A stretch of DNA of 64,000 nt, taken from NCBI GenBank assembly GCA_946894095.1, contig OX335645.2, forward strand, positions 19,305,001-19,369,000. Direction: 5' to 3'. The notes under the pieces are model-generated. The model saw nothing but the letters and a program-made list of their open reading frames with translations. It was not told the origin of the DNA and searched no databases. The stretch's first letter is position 1. Each line of letters opens with the position of its first letter. The DNA comes from Incurvaria masculella. Lineage: Eukaryota > Arthropoda > Insecta > Lepidoptera > Incurvariidae. A program made the translations under genes and the position numbers. Positions 1 through 13,200 of this stretch are shown here, piece after piece.

Positions 1-120
1 ATTAATCCTTATCCAATTAAATACCTTAAATACATTTTTGATTTAATATAGATTTATATGGCCGTTTACAGCATATGATTTAAATTAATATTTTCGAAGA
101 TATTACAGATTTAAAAATTG

Positions 121-265
121 CGGGACGTAGGTTTGCGGCAGTACGGGCCGGCCGGGGCGGTGGGAGCGTGCCTATAAATAGTGCGTCGGAGGCTGCGGTT
201 CTAGCACTTTGAATTTAGCAGCGATCGGACGCGTTTATTATCGGAGCTCTCTAATCTATACTCTA
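121..265 (+). promoter_or_regulatory. GC-rich, TATA-box-like stretch
   Basis: A GC-rich block (about 121-170) is followed by a TATAAATA octamer at 173-180 and a moderately GC-rich leader up to the Helitron junction at 265. It resembles a compact RNA polymerase II promoter, or the promoter part of a retroelement LTR. No open frame follows because the Helitron begins at 266. What it drives is unknown. Confidence 0.25.
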
Positions 266-1625
266 TCTATACTATTATATAAAGAGGAAAGGTTTGATTG
301 TTTGTGTATTTGAACCGAATAGGCTCAAATACATGAACAGATAGGAAACTACTGAACGGATTTGAAAAATTATTTTACCGTTGGAAAGCTACAGTCTATC
401 CGAGGGACATAGACTATGTTTTATCTTAAAAAAATTAGGGATCCTTACCAAAACTCCGATAACGTAACCCAAGGTGCAAAAAAATTACCAAGAATGTTCC
501 TTACATCGCGTGCGCTGCGAAAACTATTCACGATAGAACAAAATGATGTAGTACAATTTTATAGAACACATTATTATCTACAAAAGATGTCTCGACAGCA
601 TACATCTAACTATTATAGTTATGACACAATAAGTGTGCATTTATTTTAAAATAAAAATTTAAATACCGCCGCTAGAAAAGGCTCTTTATTTGTACCTAGA
701 TATGAATCCTTATCAAAATAAATAAATTATTATTTAAGACTGTTTCAATACCTTTATATTACTTATTGAATTATTCGATTCCGACATTTCATTCGAAAGA
801 TATCATGAGTTTAAAAATTAGAAAAAACTTCCCTTTGACAAACTATGCGTTTTAGAGTTTGTAGGCGTCACTCAGAGATACGGGAGGGGAGTCAGTCGGC
901 TCCCTACGCAGCAGCCGTGTGCGGAATTTAAGAAATTGTCGCTTGATAATATTTTGTCGCTTGATGATAATTAGTTTAGTAGGTAACTAAACGCATTCAA
1001 AAAGTTCTTTTCAGAACTAGACCCATTAATATATGTTGTACATTTAGTTATCCTAATAAATAAGTGATTAAATAGTTTTTATGATTTTCGATTAAATACT
1101 TTTTAGTTGTAGGTTATAGTAGTAGATGTAGGTAGCTAATAACAGTTAAACATGTTTGAAAAATGTTACGGCTTTTCACGCGGCAGGAAGATACACTCTC
1201 CAAAGACATTCTCAAAAGCCGTAATATTTTTCAAACATGTCTAACAACCGCGGTAATCTCAAAAGTATCATAATAACAGTTAAGCTAATTATTTAGTGAA
1301 AAATAAAACAACATCAAATAATGTTTACTCTCTGGCTTTAACTCAATAAATTATTTATTTAATGGCTTTGTTTTGTGTTTATGACCTTTTTAAAATAATT
1401 AATAGTATGAAAAATACATAAAAGTAAAGAACACAAATAAGAAAAAAAAAATACAAGAAAAATAAATTCACAAAAATTTTTATTTTTATTTCAAATATTT
1501 CAATGTAGGTTTATGCTCTTTTTTTAGGAACTCTACGTAATAAGGTGTTTATTTGTGTATCATTGTGTCAAAATAATATTTTTTCAATTATATTATGCCC
1601 GTGCAAAGCCGGGACGGGCTGCTAG
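266..1625 (+). mobile_element. Non-autonomous Helitron, complete ends
   Basis: The element begins with TC (TCTATACTATTATATAAAGA, the usual start of lepidopteran non-autonomous Helitrons) and ends with a GC-rich terminus followed by CTAG (1622-1625). It sits exactly between an A (265) and a T (1626), the insertion rule for Helitrons. The 5' 300 bases carry family-typical text about a conserved 'gaataggctc ... ttggaaagctac' region. The middle differs from the usual short elements and includes an inverted repeat at about 1150-1241 (acatgtttgaaaaatgttac paired with its complement). No helicase or Rep coding is visible; the longest open stretch (416-649) is not recognisable. Confidence 0.8.
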
Positions 1626-1626
1626 T

Positions 1627-1775
1627 TTGTAATAAATACATACTCTGTGAAAATTTCAGCTGCCTACCTATTACGGTTCATGAGATACAGCCCTGTGACA
1701 GTCGAACGGACGGACGGACGGACAGCGGAGGGATAGTAATAGGGTTCCGTTGGGTACGGAACCCGAAAAAACAAC
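1627..1775 (+). repeat. Family A SINE-like repeat, 3' half
   Basis: This matches the 3' half of copies at 39545, 49408 and 51790: 'aatttcagctgcctacctat', then a short GACG microsatellite, then 'agggttccgttgggtacgga'. Family A has a tRNA-like head (GGCCAAGTGCGAGTCGG, GGTTCCG box) and ends near a ggtacggaaccct box that is the inverse of its head box. This copy lacks the head; it abuts the Helitron 3' end. Confidence 0.75.
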
Positions 1776-1832
1776 CATGCAACCACTCACTCCATTCAAT
1801 TCTGATATTTAAATGTAACGTTCCACATGCAG

Positions 1833-3902
1833 CGAGTACTGCAGCCACACGCTGACGGAGGCGGGGCTGAGCGCGCGCGTGCGGCGGCTGCTGGCGTGCG
1901 TGGTGTGGGTGTGCCTGCACGCGCGCCGCCCGCCGCCGCCCGCCGCGCGCCACGCGCTCACGCTTCTGCACGCGCTGCACACCGCCGCCGTCACCGACGA
2001 CCCCCACCTCGGCAGGTGATGCACTATTTACGGTACCCGGCAGAAAATAATGCACATCGGACGTTGAAAGAGACAATACGCTAGTTTCGGCCTCGTAAAG
2101 CGTGTCATCTCTCTCGCACATAGTTCATCGGGCGATCAGCACGCCAAGTCTTTCTTCGTACAGCGTGTTGGGCTCGAAATTCAAAGAGGCAATGCAGCCA
2201 GTGTATTAGGTACTGTGGCGGAATCAGCCGGTCTGGAGGAATTATTTTATTTAGTTTAACTTCCTTAATTTATTTTGTTTAATTATTATTTTAGTTTTAA
2301 GTCAGTTTATTTTAATGAAATAATTCTTAAATGTGTACTAAAATTGAAATAAAAAAACTTAAAAAAAAAGTTCCCAGGTACTAAGTGACAGCGTGTAACA
2401 GGAACTACTCTCTACAAAGCCGAAACTAACCGATTGTCTTTATTTTCACACTCGCATATCTACTCAAATCTGGTTATTCTGAGACCTTATGGAGCTCTTC
2501 GTTTAAACCATGTAAATGTTACTTTTGGAGTCATTAATTTCGAAGCTAACAACATTTGGGTGAGTAGCATTCTCCTATAGTTTTCAATTTTGAAGTTATT
2601 TTCTTCCTTCACTTTTAAAATGCTCTTTATGTAAATTGTGGTTTGTTTATCATGCATGCATGTGTTTGTAATTTCTTAATTTTCAATACAAAATTTACTG
2701 AGATTGACCACATTTCTACTATGCTTTTTCTATGACATTGCATACATTCACATTCTACGAGGTTTACTGTGCCGCCCTTTACACAATCATTGCAAAAATA
2801 AATACAGGGCGGGTCAGGAGTCATCCGAGAGAAGCCACGCTTCTATGCATTTGTCGGTGAAAGTGGCCACAGGGACCCTCAGATATCAATGTTGAATGAA
2901 TTCGGACCTGTTACTGAAAAAACTCAAAATGGCAGGCACTCTTTTCCAAAACTGACATCAGTTTCGTATTCTCTGACCTCAGATTAGATTAACAGTAACA
3001 AAAAAGTTTAAATATCCATTTTGAAAGGTTTTCGCCTGGTAACAAACATTTTGAAGGCCTCTCCCAGGTGCAAAATAATCAATAGTTATAGATGAAAAAC
3101 ATCGGCGACTCCAGAAAACACCGGAAAAAAATCGGCGAACACCGATGAACACGGGCAAACATCTGTGAACATCATTTATGTTCGGTTCGGAAACGACCAG
3201 GTGGCGAGGTATATACCTCATTCGGCATTGTTATGGGTGCAGAGTGGAGTCGTGGCTCAGCAGCGAGATGGTGTCGGCGGCGGAGGCGTGGGGCGGGGCG
3301 GGCGCGGCCGACACCGAGCTCAGCGATGACGAGCCGGAGCCGCCTGAGCACCTTCACTGGGACCATGTCAGTATACTCACATTCCATCTTATACCAACAA
3401 TATTGTGTATAGTGACTGGGAAACTAATGGTTCTAAAAATGCGGAAACGTCCATGAGTACTACCTACACTTTCACATGAGTTCCTTCTTAATGACTTCAT
3501 TTTAAAATCACATACGATGTAGGAAGTGCATTTCAATGAAAGAAATTGCAGGGAATATTACATAATCTTGAATTAGAAATCGTAGTTTTTTCACACTTTA
3601 GTAAATCACCACAAAAGTAGTAATATTATTTTGTTGTCCAATGATTACTTTTATAAGCGTGCCTTTGCGCCTCACATATAATGTTGTTATTGCACTATGC
3701 TTTCCGTTGTAAATTATTATTTTGTGGTGTATCATCAATCATTGCTTCCGAAAAATGACGAGAAGTCAACGGCTGTTCTTTCGTTTGGCAGAGCGAAGAG
3801 CTGAGTGTGGTGAGCGCGTCGCCGCCGGCCGCGCCCGCCGCCTCGCTCGTCACCAGCGCCGCCGCCTCGCTCGCCTCCTTCTGGCGCGGCTGGACCAAGT
3901 GA
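1833..3902 (+). CDS. C-terminal three exons of an unrecognised protein
   Basis: Three GC-rich exons agree in phase: 1833-2015 (enters one base into a codon, 183 bp, donor GTGATG), 3243-3366 (124 bp, acceptor gtgcag, donor GTCAGT) and 3792-3902 (acceptor ttggcag, stop TGA 3900-3902). Together they encode about 138 residues. The first exon (EYCSHTLTEAGLSARVRRLL...) is an amphipathic, probably helical, Leu/Ala-rich segment. The second is acidic (ELSDDEPEPPEHLHWDH). The third is Ala/Ser-rich and ends ...ASFWRGWTK. Upstream exons lie outside the window. AATAAA at 4212-4217 is a plausible poly(A) signal. I do not recognise the family. The exon 2 donor is non-consensus at +3 (C). The exon structure is strongly supported by phase; the identity is open. 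Confidence 0.7.
2140..2259 (+). pseudogene. LINE ORF2 C-terminal fragment
   Basis: Forty in-frame codons ending in TAA read as a basic/aliphatic tail including IQRGNAASVLGT and GLEELFYL, a tail I associate with the extreme C-terminus of lepidopteran non-LTR retrotransposon polyproteins. An AT-rich 3' trail follows. It lies in the intron between the first two exons of the left-hand gene. A similar, more decayed piece (gagctcataattcaaagagg) is at about 19867. Confidence 0.45.
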
Positions 3903-4261
3903 TCGCGCCTCCGCCTCCGAATAGCTGAGTGCAGTTTTGCTATCCGATATGTCACGTTTTGGTTATTTCATAAAGTCAATTCTAGGTCAACAAAGAGTAA
4001 ACAGATATTGATTGAGTTATGTCACATATAAAAGAATCAAGTGAATTGGCAAAGTGGTTTTTAAATCATTTCCAAAGTATGTTCGTATGGAGAGTATCGC
4101 TTTTGGGTTGTGTTTATATTGGTGTTAGTTCTAGCCAAAAAGGTGTCATCTGTTTAATTGAATAATTAATTCAGTTAATAGGATTGCAAATAATTTGATA
4201 AAGTGTCTGCAAATAAACCTATATATTTAGAATGTTTTGTCAAAAAGTTTATTTTTATGGG

Positions 4262-4560
4262 TACAGTAGGACGCCCATTATCCGAACAACGGTTTTCCGG
4301 GCGTCCGGTTAACCGAACTCGTATTTCATAGCCCTCTTCTTGCTTCCTTGATGGTCAATAAGTCTTAGTTTTACACGCAAAATTAATCCGAGAGGGCAGC
4401 AGACAATGGGGAGGGCACGCCCGACCGATGCAGACACGCGTGAGACAACATGATCCGACAATGCCTCCCGTCCCCATACTTTTTGGGTTTTGGTTGATGG
4501 ATTATCCAGATTTTCGATGATCTCTTCCGTCTCTCCTCCACACATTCATTCTAAATTCAT
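4262..4560. mobile_element. Possible pogo/Tigger-like DNA transposon fragment
   Basis: Starts 'acagtaggacgcccattatc' and contains an imperfect palindromic stretch around gttaaccgaac / ggttttccggg, followed later by 'ggattatccag'. CAGTRG-type ends with 'attatccgaac/ggttaaccg' text are typical of pogo/Tigger-like elements. No transposase domain is recognisable on either strand and no matching second end was found, so this is a tentative fragment call. Confidence 0.3.
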
Positions 4561-4721
4561 ATTTCTTCCTCTTGCTCTAAAACTACTTTCGGCAGCAAAT
4601 ATTGTCTTTACCGGTTTTTGTTTTTTTTTTTTTCAAAACACATTTTTTTATTATTGCTAACATTGTAATATGCTTAATTAACACTAAAATGTTAACTGTC
4701 CTTTATTTTAATTAATATTGT

Positions 4722-4749
4722 ACCAAACTGAGCCGGGTACTGCAGCTAG
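4722..4749 (+). repeat. Helitron 3' terminus remnant
   Basis: 'gagccgggtactgcagctag' followed by T matches the 3' end of the Helitron at 59092-59546 (gagccgggtacttcagctag). Only the terminus is recognisable; no 5' end was found nearby. Confidence 0.45.
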
Positions 4750-7225
4750 TTTTATATAAAAAGAAAACCAATATTTGTTTAAAATTTAGGATGCCACTTT
4801 CACTTAATATCAAAAAAAATTAAGACCTCAAAACTATAAAAGTGAGTTTAACTATCATGCCCGGGCTGAAGAATGTACCTTTATCAGATTAATGAAGTAC
4901 TTTGTAAAGATCAGTTAAGTACCATTTGTAATCGAGGAGCATGTATGAAGAGATGAATATCTACAAAAAAAGTGAATGCACTTTGTTGAACTAGTAACTC
5001 CTTGCCCCCTTTTGATCTTTACCTTACCGTTTATGAATGCTTCATGATGGTATGTTATTGTCTCTACTCCAATATGGAAAATGTTGAAATACTACTATTC
5101 TAATAAAACAGTTGTTGGAGTGATCACCCGATAACATTTTTAGGGGAAGTGAATTGTCGGTGTCAGCAATGTACCTCTAAAAAAGGTATTGATCTACGTA
5201 GGATTAGTGGCAAAATTGAGGTAATTCTAAAGGCTTGTTTCTTGAACGGAAGATAATATGTGAAAAAGGGGAATGGGATATTTCATAAATGTAACAGATG
5301 AGAGGTAAAGATTTGGGAGGTGTAAATTTGTGAAATTAATTTTATCCATAAAATAAAATATTTTTTATTAAATATTTTGAGATGACGGTGCCATCTGACC
5401 TCTGTTGAGGAATTAGGAAGGTCGATGACACCATAAGGAAGTAAGTAGACATTTCTTGCACACACCCACACGTTTAATTCGATAAAAAGATGGCAGTGAT
5501 TCCAAATGTTGTATGTACCTGAGTGACCGCTGTGATGAGCATGTCTTACTGTATTTACTGCTGATTCAATCTACTTTATTCATTTATCAGCGTAATTTTT
5601 TGATGTTTGCAGGCAAATTTGTATTAGACGAAATTTTTATACGAATACAAATACAAAGTGTACACCCTACTCAAATTAAGCTGATTCTGTGAGTTCATAG
5701 AACTTTTGATGGTGAGTTGTACTGAATAAGTACATAAAGGTAGATTATTCTTATGAAAAATAAGATTTAGATTTAAAATGACCGTTATGCATAAGAGACA
5801 AATAATTGAGAATTATTCTTATAAGATTCTTACCTTTTGTTCAGTCACGTTCCAGAAAATGAGTTCCCTAGTTTTATATGTTCCTTGTATTATAGTCAAT
5901 TACCTACCATTCGTTCTAATTGAAATGTTTTTATTGTTTTACCGGAACTCGTTAAAAGTAGTTTTGTACCGAGCTTTTCGAATCGTAATCACCATCGTTT
6001 GTAACATGTGACTTGTGATTTAGGGTACGTGATTTATGTTTTAATTGTAAATAATTAAAGTTTTTTTATTGATTTTTTAGTTTTTTTCCAGTCCCATGTT
6101 TTCCTATTGTCGCATACAGTCTCCGGCGCGAGTCGTGTCCTTACCAGCAGCGGCTGCACAGAGACACTGTATTAGATTTGGTTACTGTACTGATTTGGGG
6201 GCTGTACCTCGATTGAAAACGCTAAATGCAGTTAAGCTACCATAAGCATTCAAGGTGCAGTGAAAATTAGCTTGATCTAGCACTGGCAGAAAACCTTCAA
6301 TATTAATGTTGCCAAAATTACCAAAAAAATAAACCACCCTTATTCTGCAATAAACTGAGCTTTACGTCAGGAACAATAGATAAGACTGATACAAAAAAAA
6401 CCATAGATTAAATAGGTGCCAATATCAATAGGGCTTCTGTTATCTAATCCTACAAGCATTTCTTTAGTGCAGCTGCTATAGATATGTAGGGATGATTGCA
6501 GGATATAAACTGCATTTGATTGGGAGCAAATGTAATGAGTGTATTTAGAATTTACTCAAGTCTCTATTGAGTCTTTTTAAATGACTAGTTTAGTAAGCAA
6601 TCATTTAAGTGAACGGGCTCAATTTCTTGAATCGGTCTATGCTGAATATTAAATATGCCAATTACTTCAGTAAGAAAGAGCCCGGATTGCTGCGATCTAT
6701 CTTAAGGCCTAAGGCTACTACATTAAACAAATATTTAAAATAAATCCGGTATCTGTTTTGGGGTAATGTTTACCTGACGAATAAAACATAGCTATTTAGT
6801 TAAACCTTCCTCTAGCCGTGTCGCAGTTGGGAGGCTCTCTTCGGCACTTAGACGCACTAGGTCCATTATACCCAGCAGGAAGCTACTTTAGCCAATCGAG
6901 CATCTCTATGCAGGACCCTGGATGGTTAGGCCCAAGGAATAGGAGCCGCTGTTGTACCACTCCCAGGCACTCCGGCAGAACGTTGTTTAGTTAGACCTTG
7001 TGGCATAAATGTTGTCCAATCTTATATTCGTTTTTGCAAGTCGATTCCTCTGAACCAATAACAATTTTCCCAGCATTGGCTTATGCAGTACTTCACATAC
7101 ACAAATCAACAATCCAAACATACTCGTAGTGATCATCCTAAATTGCCTTAACAGCCGACAGTGTATCCGGGAACTAAAATGTGATGCTCATTTGAAAATA
7201 TATTCTCGAACACGACGAACCAACA
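4750..7225. other. Intergenic, mostly unique AT-rich sequence
   Basis: No supported gene. About 4858-4947 is similar to 47900-47993 in the same orientation (shared text around 'aatactttgtaaa..tcagg' and 'tgtaatcg.agagcatg'), so it is a dispersed repeat of unknown class. 6790-7010 is GC-richer and may be an old retroelement fragment. The remainder shows nothing I recognise; the odorant receptor promoter should lie just upstream of 7226. Confidence 0.4.
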
Positions 7226-10200
7226 ATGGAGAAACCCGATTCTTTCCATATTGAGCTGGAAAACAATCTTACGGGCACAATATCATGGACAATGAGGCTC
7301 CTTCGCTTGCTGGGAATGTGGACTCCAGGAGATGAAAGGGTCATCAACACTCAGATGGCTCTGACACTACTACAGATGGTAGTCAGTGTTGCCATTCTCA
7401 TTCTGGACATTTATATGGCGCTACCCGATCTGGTTGAAGCTACGAAATGTATTTGCTTTTTGTTCTCCGCTCTTCTGCCGAGTTCTAAATTTATGAACTT
7501 TTTGGTAAGTAGTTAGATGACTTCTTAAGAAAGCTGCCGTTTTTGCTCAGCACAAGCGATGTATAGTACCTACGGTTTCACATAGGTGCCGAACCATGCA
7601 TTTTCAACGAAAATGCTCGTTTCATTCTCGGACAAGGAATACGTAGGTGAATTCGAACCAAGTATTCGCGACAAGAGACCACAGGCGTTTAGCCCTAAGC
7701 TATGGGCCACACAATAGCTGGAAGTTACAATCTAGTGGCTGTGTAATGAAATAAGCGCAATACACCGTACTCCTGAAGGAATTAGGTACCATGCCAGGAC
7801 CCTCCCTTTATGAGCACGGTTACATTGAACTAGATTGAAAACACAAACACATTTTCATTATCGCTTTGAGCACCTTTTCATCCAATGCTATGGTACCTAC
7901 TGACCCGGGCGGGCTTCCTGAGACGTTATCATTGTTAATTAACTCGCCAAGTGAACAGGCAATAGCACAATTGAATCTAACGTTTAGTTGAATTTTTCCT
8001 TTGACTAATGGCCCTTTCTTACCATATTGTAATCAACACCAGTAAAATACAATCAGCACTTTAGTAACCATCCCGCTCAACTCCCCATACAAACGGGGAA
8101 AGAAGATCACGCTCATATTTTTTGTCAGAGAACCCAAATTTTGCTCAAAATAGCTTTAATTGATCGAAATAGATGTCTGATGACCGTTAGCATTGTAAAA
8201 TTGTGTTTGGTTTCTAAGTTATAAGGTCCGAAAGTTCGAATTTTTCGCGCGTTTTATACAATAACTTTGGAGGTGGATTACGCAATGATAAAGTAAGAAC
8301 ATCTTAAAAAGACATTCATCAGACATTGCTTATTTAATCAAGATTTATATTCTATTTGGTTTTTGTTTGATTTTTTACTACAGCGGTCGTGGTTTACAGT
8401 TAGCTAGAAGTCGTTTTGTAATGAAAATTTTCGTAAATCCAACACTATCAACCAAATCAAACACTATGCGCATTGTCTGCTTTGTGGATATGTTGCATCC
8501 GGAGTCCTCATCACGGAGCCTGTCTTTTTCTTTGAAACATAGAAGGTCCCAAAACGCAACAGCACAGTTTTGTACCGTGCCCGCGAATGAGTTAGTCCCG
8601 CCGGGTTGGGCCACCTTAAGTGACGATTAAGAGAAATCAGCGCATAAAACTCGTCACGAATGCGAGCTGCTCCATGGTTCGGAATCCATGTAAGAATGTG
8701 GGCCCCTTTCCCCTGATAGGTGGTAGGGTTAAGGTTCGCCCGGGTTCGTACCGTCGCAATGGATGAAAAGATGGTCGAAGCAGCTCCATGTTAGGTAGAG
8801 GAAGGGGTGGGAAGTGTTTTGTTTTTTTTTTCAGTTAAAGTTTAGAATTGAAAATCATTATTACGGCAATTTGCATCACCCTGCCCCGACCTCTGACAGT
8901 GCCGTCCCCGTTTCCACGTCTACTATTTAATAAAATTATGTGTCCGTAATTAGAAAATTATAATATTTGAGTTCCGAATTTCACCTAGCACGTTTTGGTG
9001 CAGTACCGACGACCTAAGATGATGGAGATGCATGAGACGATTGTCAACGTGTTCTGGAGGGAGCTGGGCACGCACCCCGACAACGCACAGGTCGTGCTGC
9101 GCGACGCGCGGCGAGCACGTGTGAGTAGGAGTACACACTACGAAAATTCAACCGCCTCACGACCCACTATTACTCCCGGTGTGCGCGAGAGAGAGGTGGA
9201 AGATGGCTTAGATAGCCCACAATCGGAAAAGTACCTAAAAAATGCAAGTGAGGTATCGTGACAGAAGCGAAACTTCTTTCGCGCCCACGGATGCCGGTGC
9301 ACCGGATCGAAACTCGAAACCCTAACCCACTGGACCCGGCTTCTCACTACTCTCGGTGCTCGCTGGCTTCGCCGTGATTCACTTTTGCACATGCGTACAC
9401 GGCCGGCACTGGCCGATTTGAGATTGCAAAAATTTGGCACTTAGGTCGACAAGCACACTAACACACGACTTCTCATAGTGAAGACTACACAAATCTCTCT
9501 CCTGCTAGCACATACCTGCTCGGCATGAATTTTAATTTTGGCTATATTCAACGCAGGTTGCTCACAGTAGTGCTGCCGCTGGTGAACATACTGTGGGAGC
9601 AACGTGCCCGGTCTCCACTGCGTAGGCGCCTGCCCGTCACTCTACCCTCCCTTCGGTATCGACCCGAATGTCATGCCGCTCTATAAATTATCGTTAGTAA
9701 CTCAAGCGGTGCGACGATCCACTGTTACCGTATGTAGAGTCGTTCGTATATTTGCAGGGGGTAACCGCGCTGTTCACGGCGATGATATTCAACACGGGTC
9801 TGCTCACGGTTGTGCTGCCGCTGGTGAACATGCTGCAGGAGCACCGCGCCGGCTCTCCGCTGCGTAGGCGCCTGCCCTTCGCTCTCTACCCTCCCTTCGG
9901 CATCAACCCGACCGTCACGCCGCTCTACGAACTATCGTTAGTAACGCAAGCGACGGACGAAGACCACATTATCATTTTCATAAAAGATTCGAAATTCGAA
10001 TTCAATAAATATTTTGTAGCTAGGATTCTAAATTAAAACTTTTTGATTATGTGACAGAAATTATGACCTGATTAGGTACAGAGCCTGACTAGGCTTCGAT
10101 GGGCTATTTTATGTGTATTAATTGTATTACAAGATTGTTTCAACTAGTGGTGTCAACCTATGTCTGGACAGTACAGATGTATTCCAAATAATCATACATT

Positions 10201-13200
10201 CTGACTACTTACTAGCTACGAAAAGGCTGAATTACTCGTATTATTTCAGATATGCTATGGAAACTATGTTCTTGGTTTTTATGCTGCTGATCATTTCTTC
10301 GTTGGACAATCTCTACATTATCTACGTTATGAATACCGCTAGTCATTTCAGGGTTTTACAGGTAATCTTTTGTTTCCTTTTAAAATTACCTGTCTTTGCT
10401 AGAAATATCTAGCCAAAAATTTATATTAATGTCAACCTCGTTTCGTCCAATGATGTTTTAGGCGCACATGGATTGGTGATACCATTGCTGTGTCATTTAG
10501 CTATTGCTTGATGACACAGCACCATCGAATCGGTGGGTTTCCTCACGATGTTTTCCTTCCTTTTATGGTACGTGTTTGCTAAAATGAACAATATTCTCAT
10601 TGATCTTCTCTCTCTTGAATGAATTAGATTTTTTAACGTGTGTCCGGTAATTATCGTAACAAGATATACCCACATTCTAAACTAGCCTGATATCCTGAAA
10701 CGTGCTTTATATCGAAATTGATTTCGTCTATTTTTCTATTTTAGATCTCATTGCAGGAAGCTTGAGTACTGTGAACAATAACATGGTGTGAACTTACACA
10801 GCCACGAGCTTTGTGCAGAATAAGAATGTGCAGTTTCGATCAGAAGACATCGCAATGTTTTTTTATGACAAATGAAATATTTCGAATACTAGGTTTAGGA
10901 TACTTAGGATGTTTAGGATGGTTTACTAAGCAACATAATACCAGCCAACATAGCTCACACAATACATACTTATTTCTGCGAACCCACGCTTGAAAAATAT
11001 CGTTTATTTGCAGAATAACATAAAGATGATTGGTGCTGATGAGGATGGAAACATCGCTACTGAAGAGTTCGATGAAATTTCGGAACGTGTAGCTTACGAA
11101 GAATTTAACACCTGCATCAAAAAACATCATCTCCTCTTACAGTAAGCGATTTTCAGTTACATTATATTTTTTTTGTTACCTGAGCTATAATTACGCGTTT
11201 AAGTTGTTTTTTAAAGTGACGTAACTGGTAACCCTTTTATAGGTTTGCAGAGGACTTGGAAACAATATTCACACTGCCACTTCTCATTCAATTCTCTCTC
11301 AGCTCCCTGTTCCTCTGCGTCTGCGGATTTCAGATTGCAACGGTAGGTAAGAGTCAACAATATAGGGTGTAAACCACGGAGGAGGGAGTAACCGTGGTGT
11401 AAACATAGATAAAAATTAAGGAGATAGCGCGCCTACTGCGGGACCCGATATCTCCAATTTTCAAAGACTACGTACATGCCACATTCAAACATAGTCGCAG
11501 ACGTATTGGAGGGTTCGTGGCGCGTTAGAACTGACTTGACGAACGCTATTTTAGAGCACATTCGTCCGCGGTTGCGGTGTTTGGACTGTGTAGACTACTT
11601 GACGTCCTATGCACCGGATCACGCCAGATTCCAATTATATTGTCATTTTGACCATATAGCGGAGACGTGATATCGACTGCATGCCACTTCTCCTTCCTTT
11701 TTCTTCAATGGGTGTTCAGATGTTATCAGTAATCAGACCGCGAGAACATTGTTAAATGCATAGACCTAGCATGCGCGCGCAGCTGTTCATCCTATTTCTA
11801 TGGTTAAATGTAACCACTTCATCTGTATTCGATTTATGGAACACATTGCTTATATTTTTTTATTTTTTTTATCTCAACTCTATCAAACGCCACATTACCC
11901 CGCATTTCAATAATGTCCAAGAAATTGATTTATAACTCAGATCTCATTGTATATAGAATACTGTCCAAAGTTGTGAAATAACCCTTGATCGGGTAGGTAC
12001 ACCTATTTATTTACAGAATTTAGATAATTGCAGAAAAAATTTCTACAAAAACCCAAAATGCAAAAATATATTTCAGTAAATGCATGTAAAAAGGGCAACG
12101 ATTTATACACAACTGATGTGTGTTTCAGCTGGAAGATGATGTGGTTGCGCTGATGTTATTTGTGTCTTACTTCTTCTCGTCACTGCTGCAACTGTTCCTC
12201 TACTGCTGGACTTGCAACGAATTATATACGACGGTAGTAAATATACCTTTGCCTTTACAAATACCTACTCCATTTATAAAAAAAGATGGCAAGGTTGGCC
12301 GACTAGAAAATCGCTTACTAGCACCAAACTACCATTTAAACCGCCATTTAGGCTAAGGTAAATCCGAATTTGAAAAATTTCAGCCACTGTACCGATAGGT
12401 CAGCAGGTGCATCTAAAGTCTCGGTGATCTATTACTATTTACCTACTGTTTTCAAACTGAGAAAATGGTTTTTGTAACATTTAGATTGGACCTCGCCATT
12501 AGGACAAGAGACTCGTTGTTCGGGCTTGTAGCATTTGAGTTCCTAGCACCAAACTCAATCGGAAAATCGTCAGAATTGGCATAATCAATCGTAATGCTTG
12601 GATGGAATGACGAAGAACAGAAGTTTGCCTAATGGTCAAAACTAAAATAACTAAACAAAAAAGTGACATTATATCAATGGGCCAATAGTTAAAGAGGTTC
12701 GCTGAGTCAGGAAGAATCGAGCTTACGATGCCCCAGGTGAAGAAGGGATGGGAAATTCTAATCACTAGCGCCAATTCAGGCCTCACACCTTGAGCACAAT
12801 GCCAGGAATGCCGCCTGGGCCACTACTCTTAGAAAACGTCTAACGTCCTACAACATTTGAATACGTACCTGCCTAAGGTGCATCCTCAGCTCCTTCATCT
12901 AAATTCCACAGTGTGGTATCGAAGGAAGGGCTGCTCCCCGGTCATCCAATCTAGCGTTAGACGCGACAAGAAGAGCAAAAATGTTCTCCTTCTCATTCGA
13001 GAGGATAGCGAGTGATCCATCAGAACATTCTAAAAGCTACCGAAGTTAGTCTTCCGCCACATTTATTATCGTGCGATATGATCGTAAACTTGGCCACGAT
13101 GAGCGTGTGCTTGGATGAGGTATTTTGTCCACGGCTTGCCTTAGTCGACATTCGTGCACCCATGAACTACGCGCCGATCAGTATTGGCTTTTTCATTGTG

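Noticed and set aside
3695..3955. Minus-strand frame across 3695-3955
   Set aside because: Antisense of the real terminal exon 3792-3902, whose phases join upstream exons.
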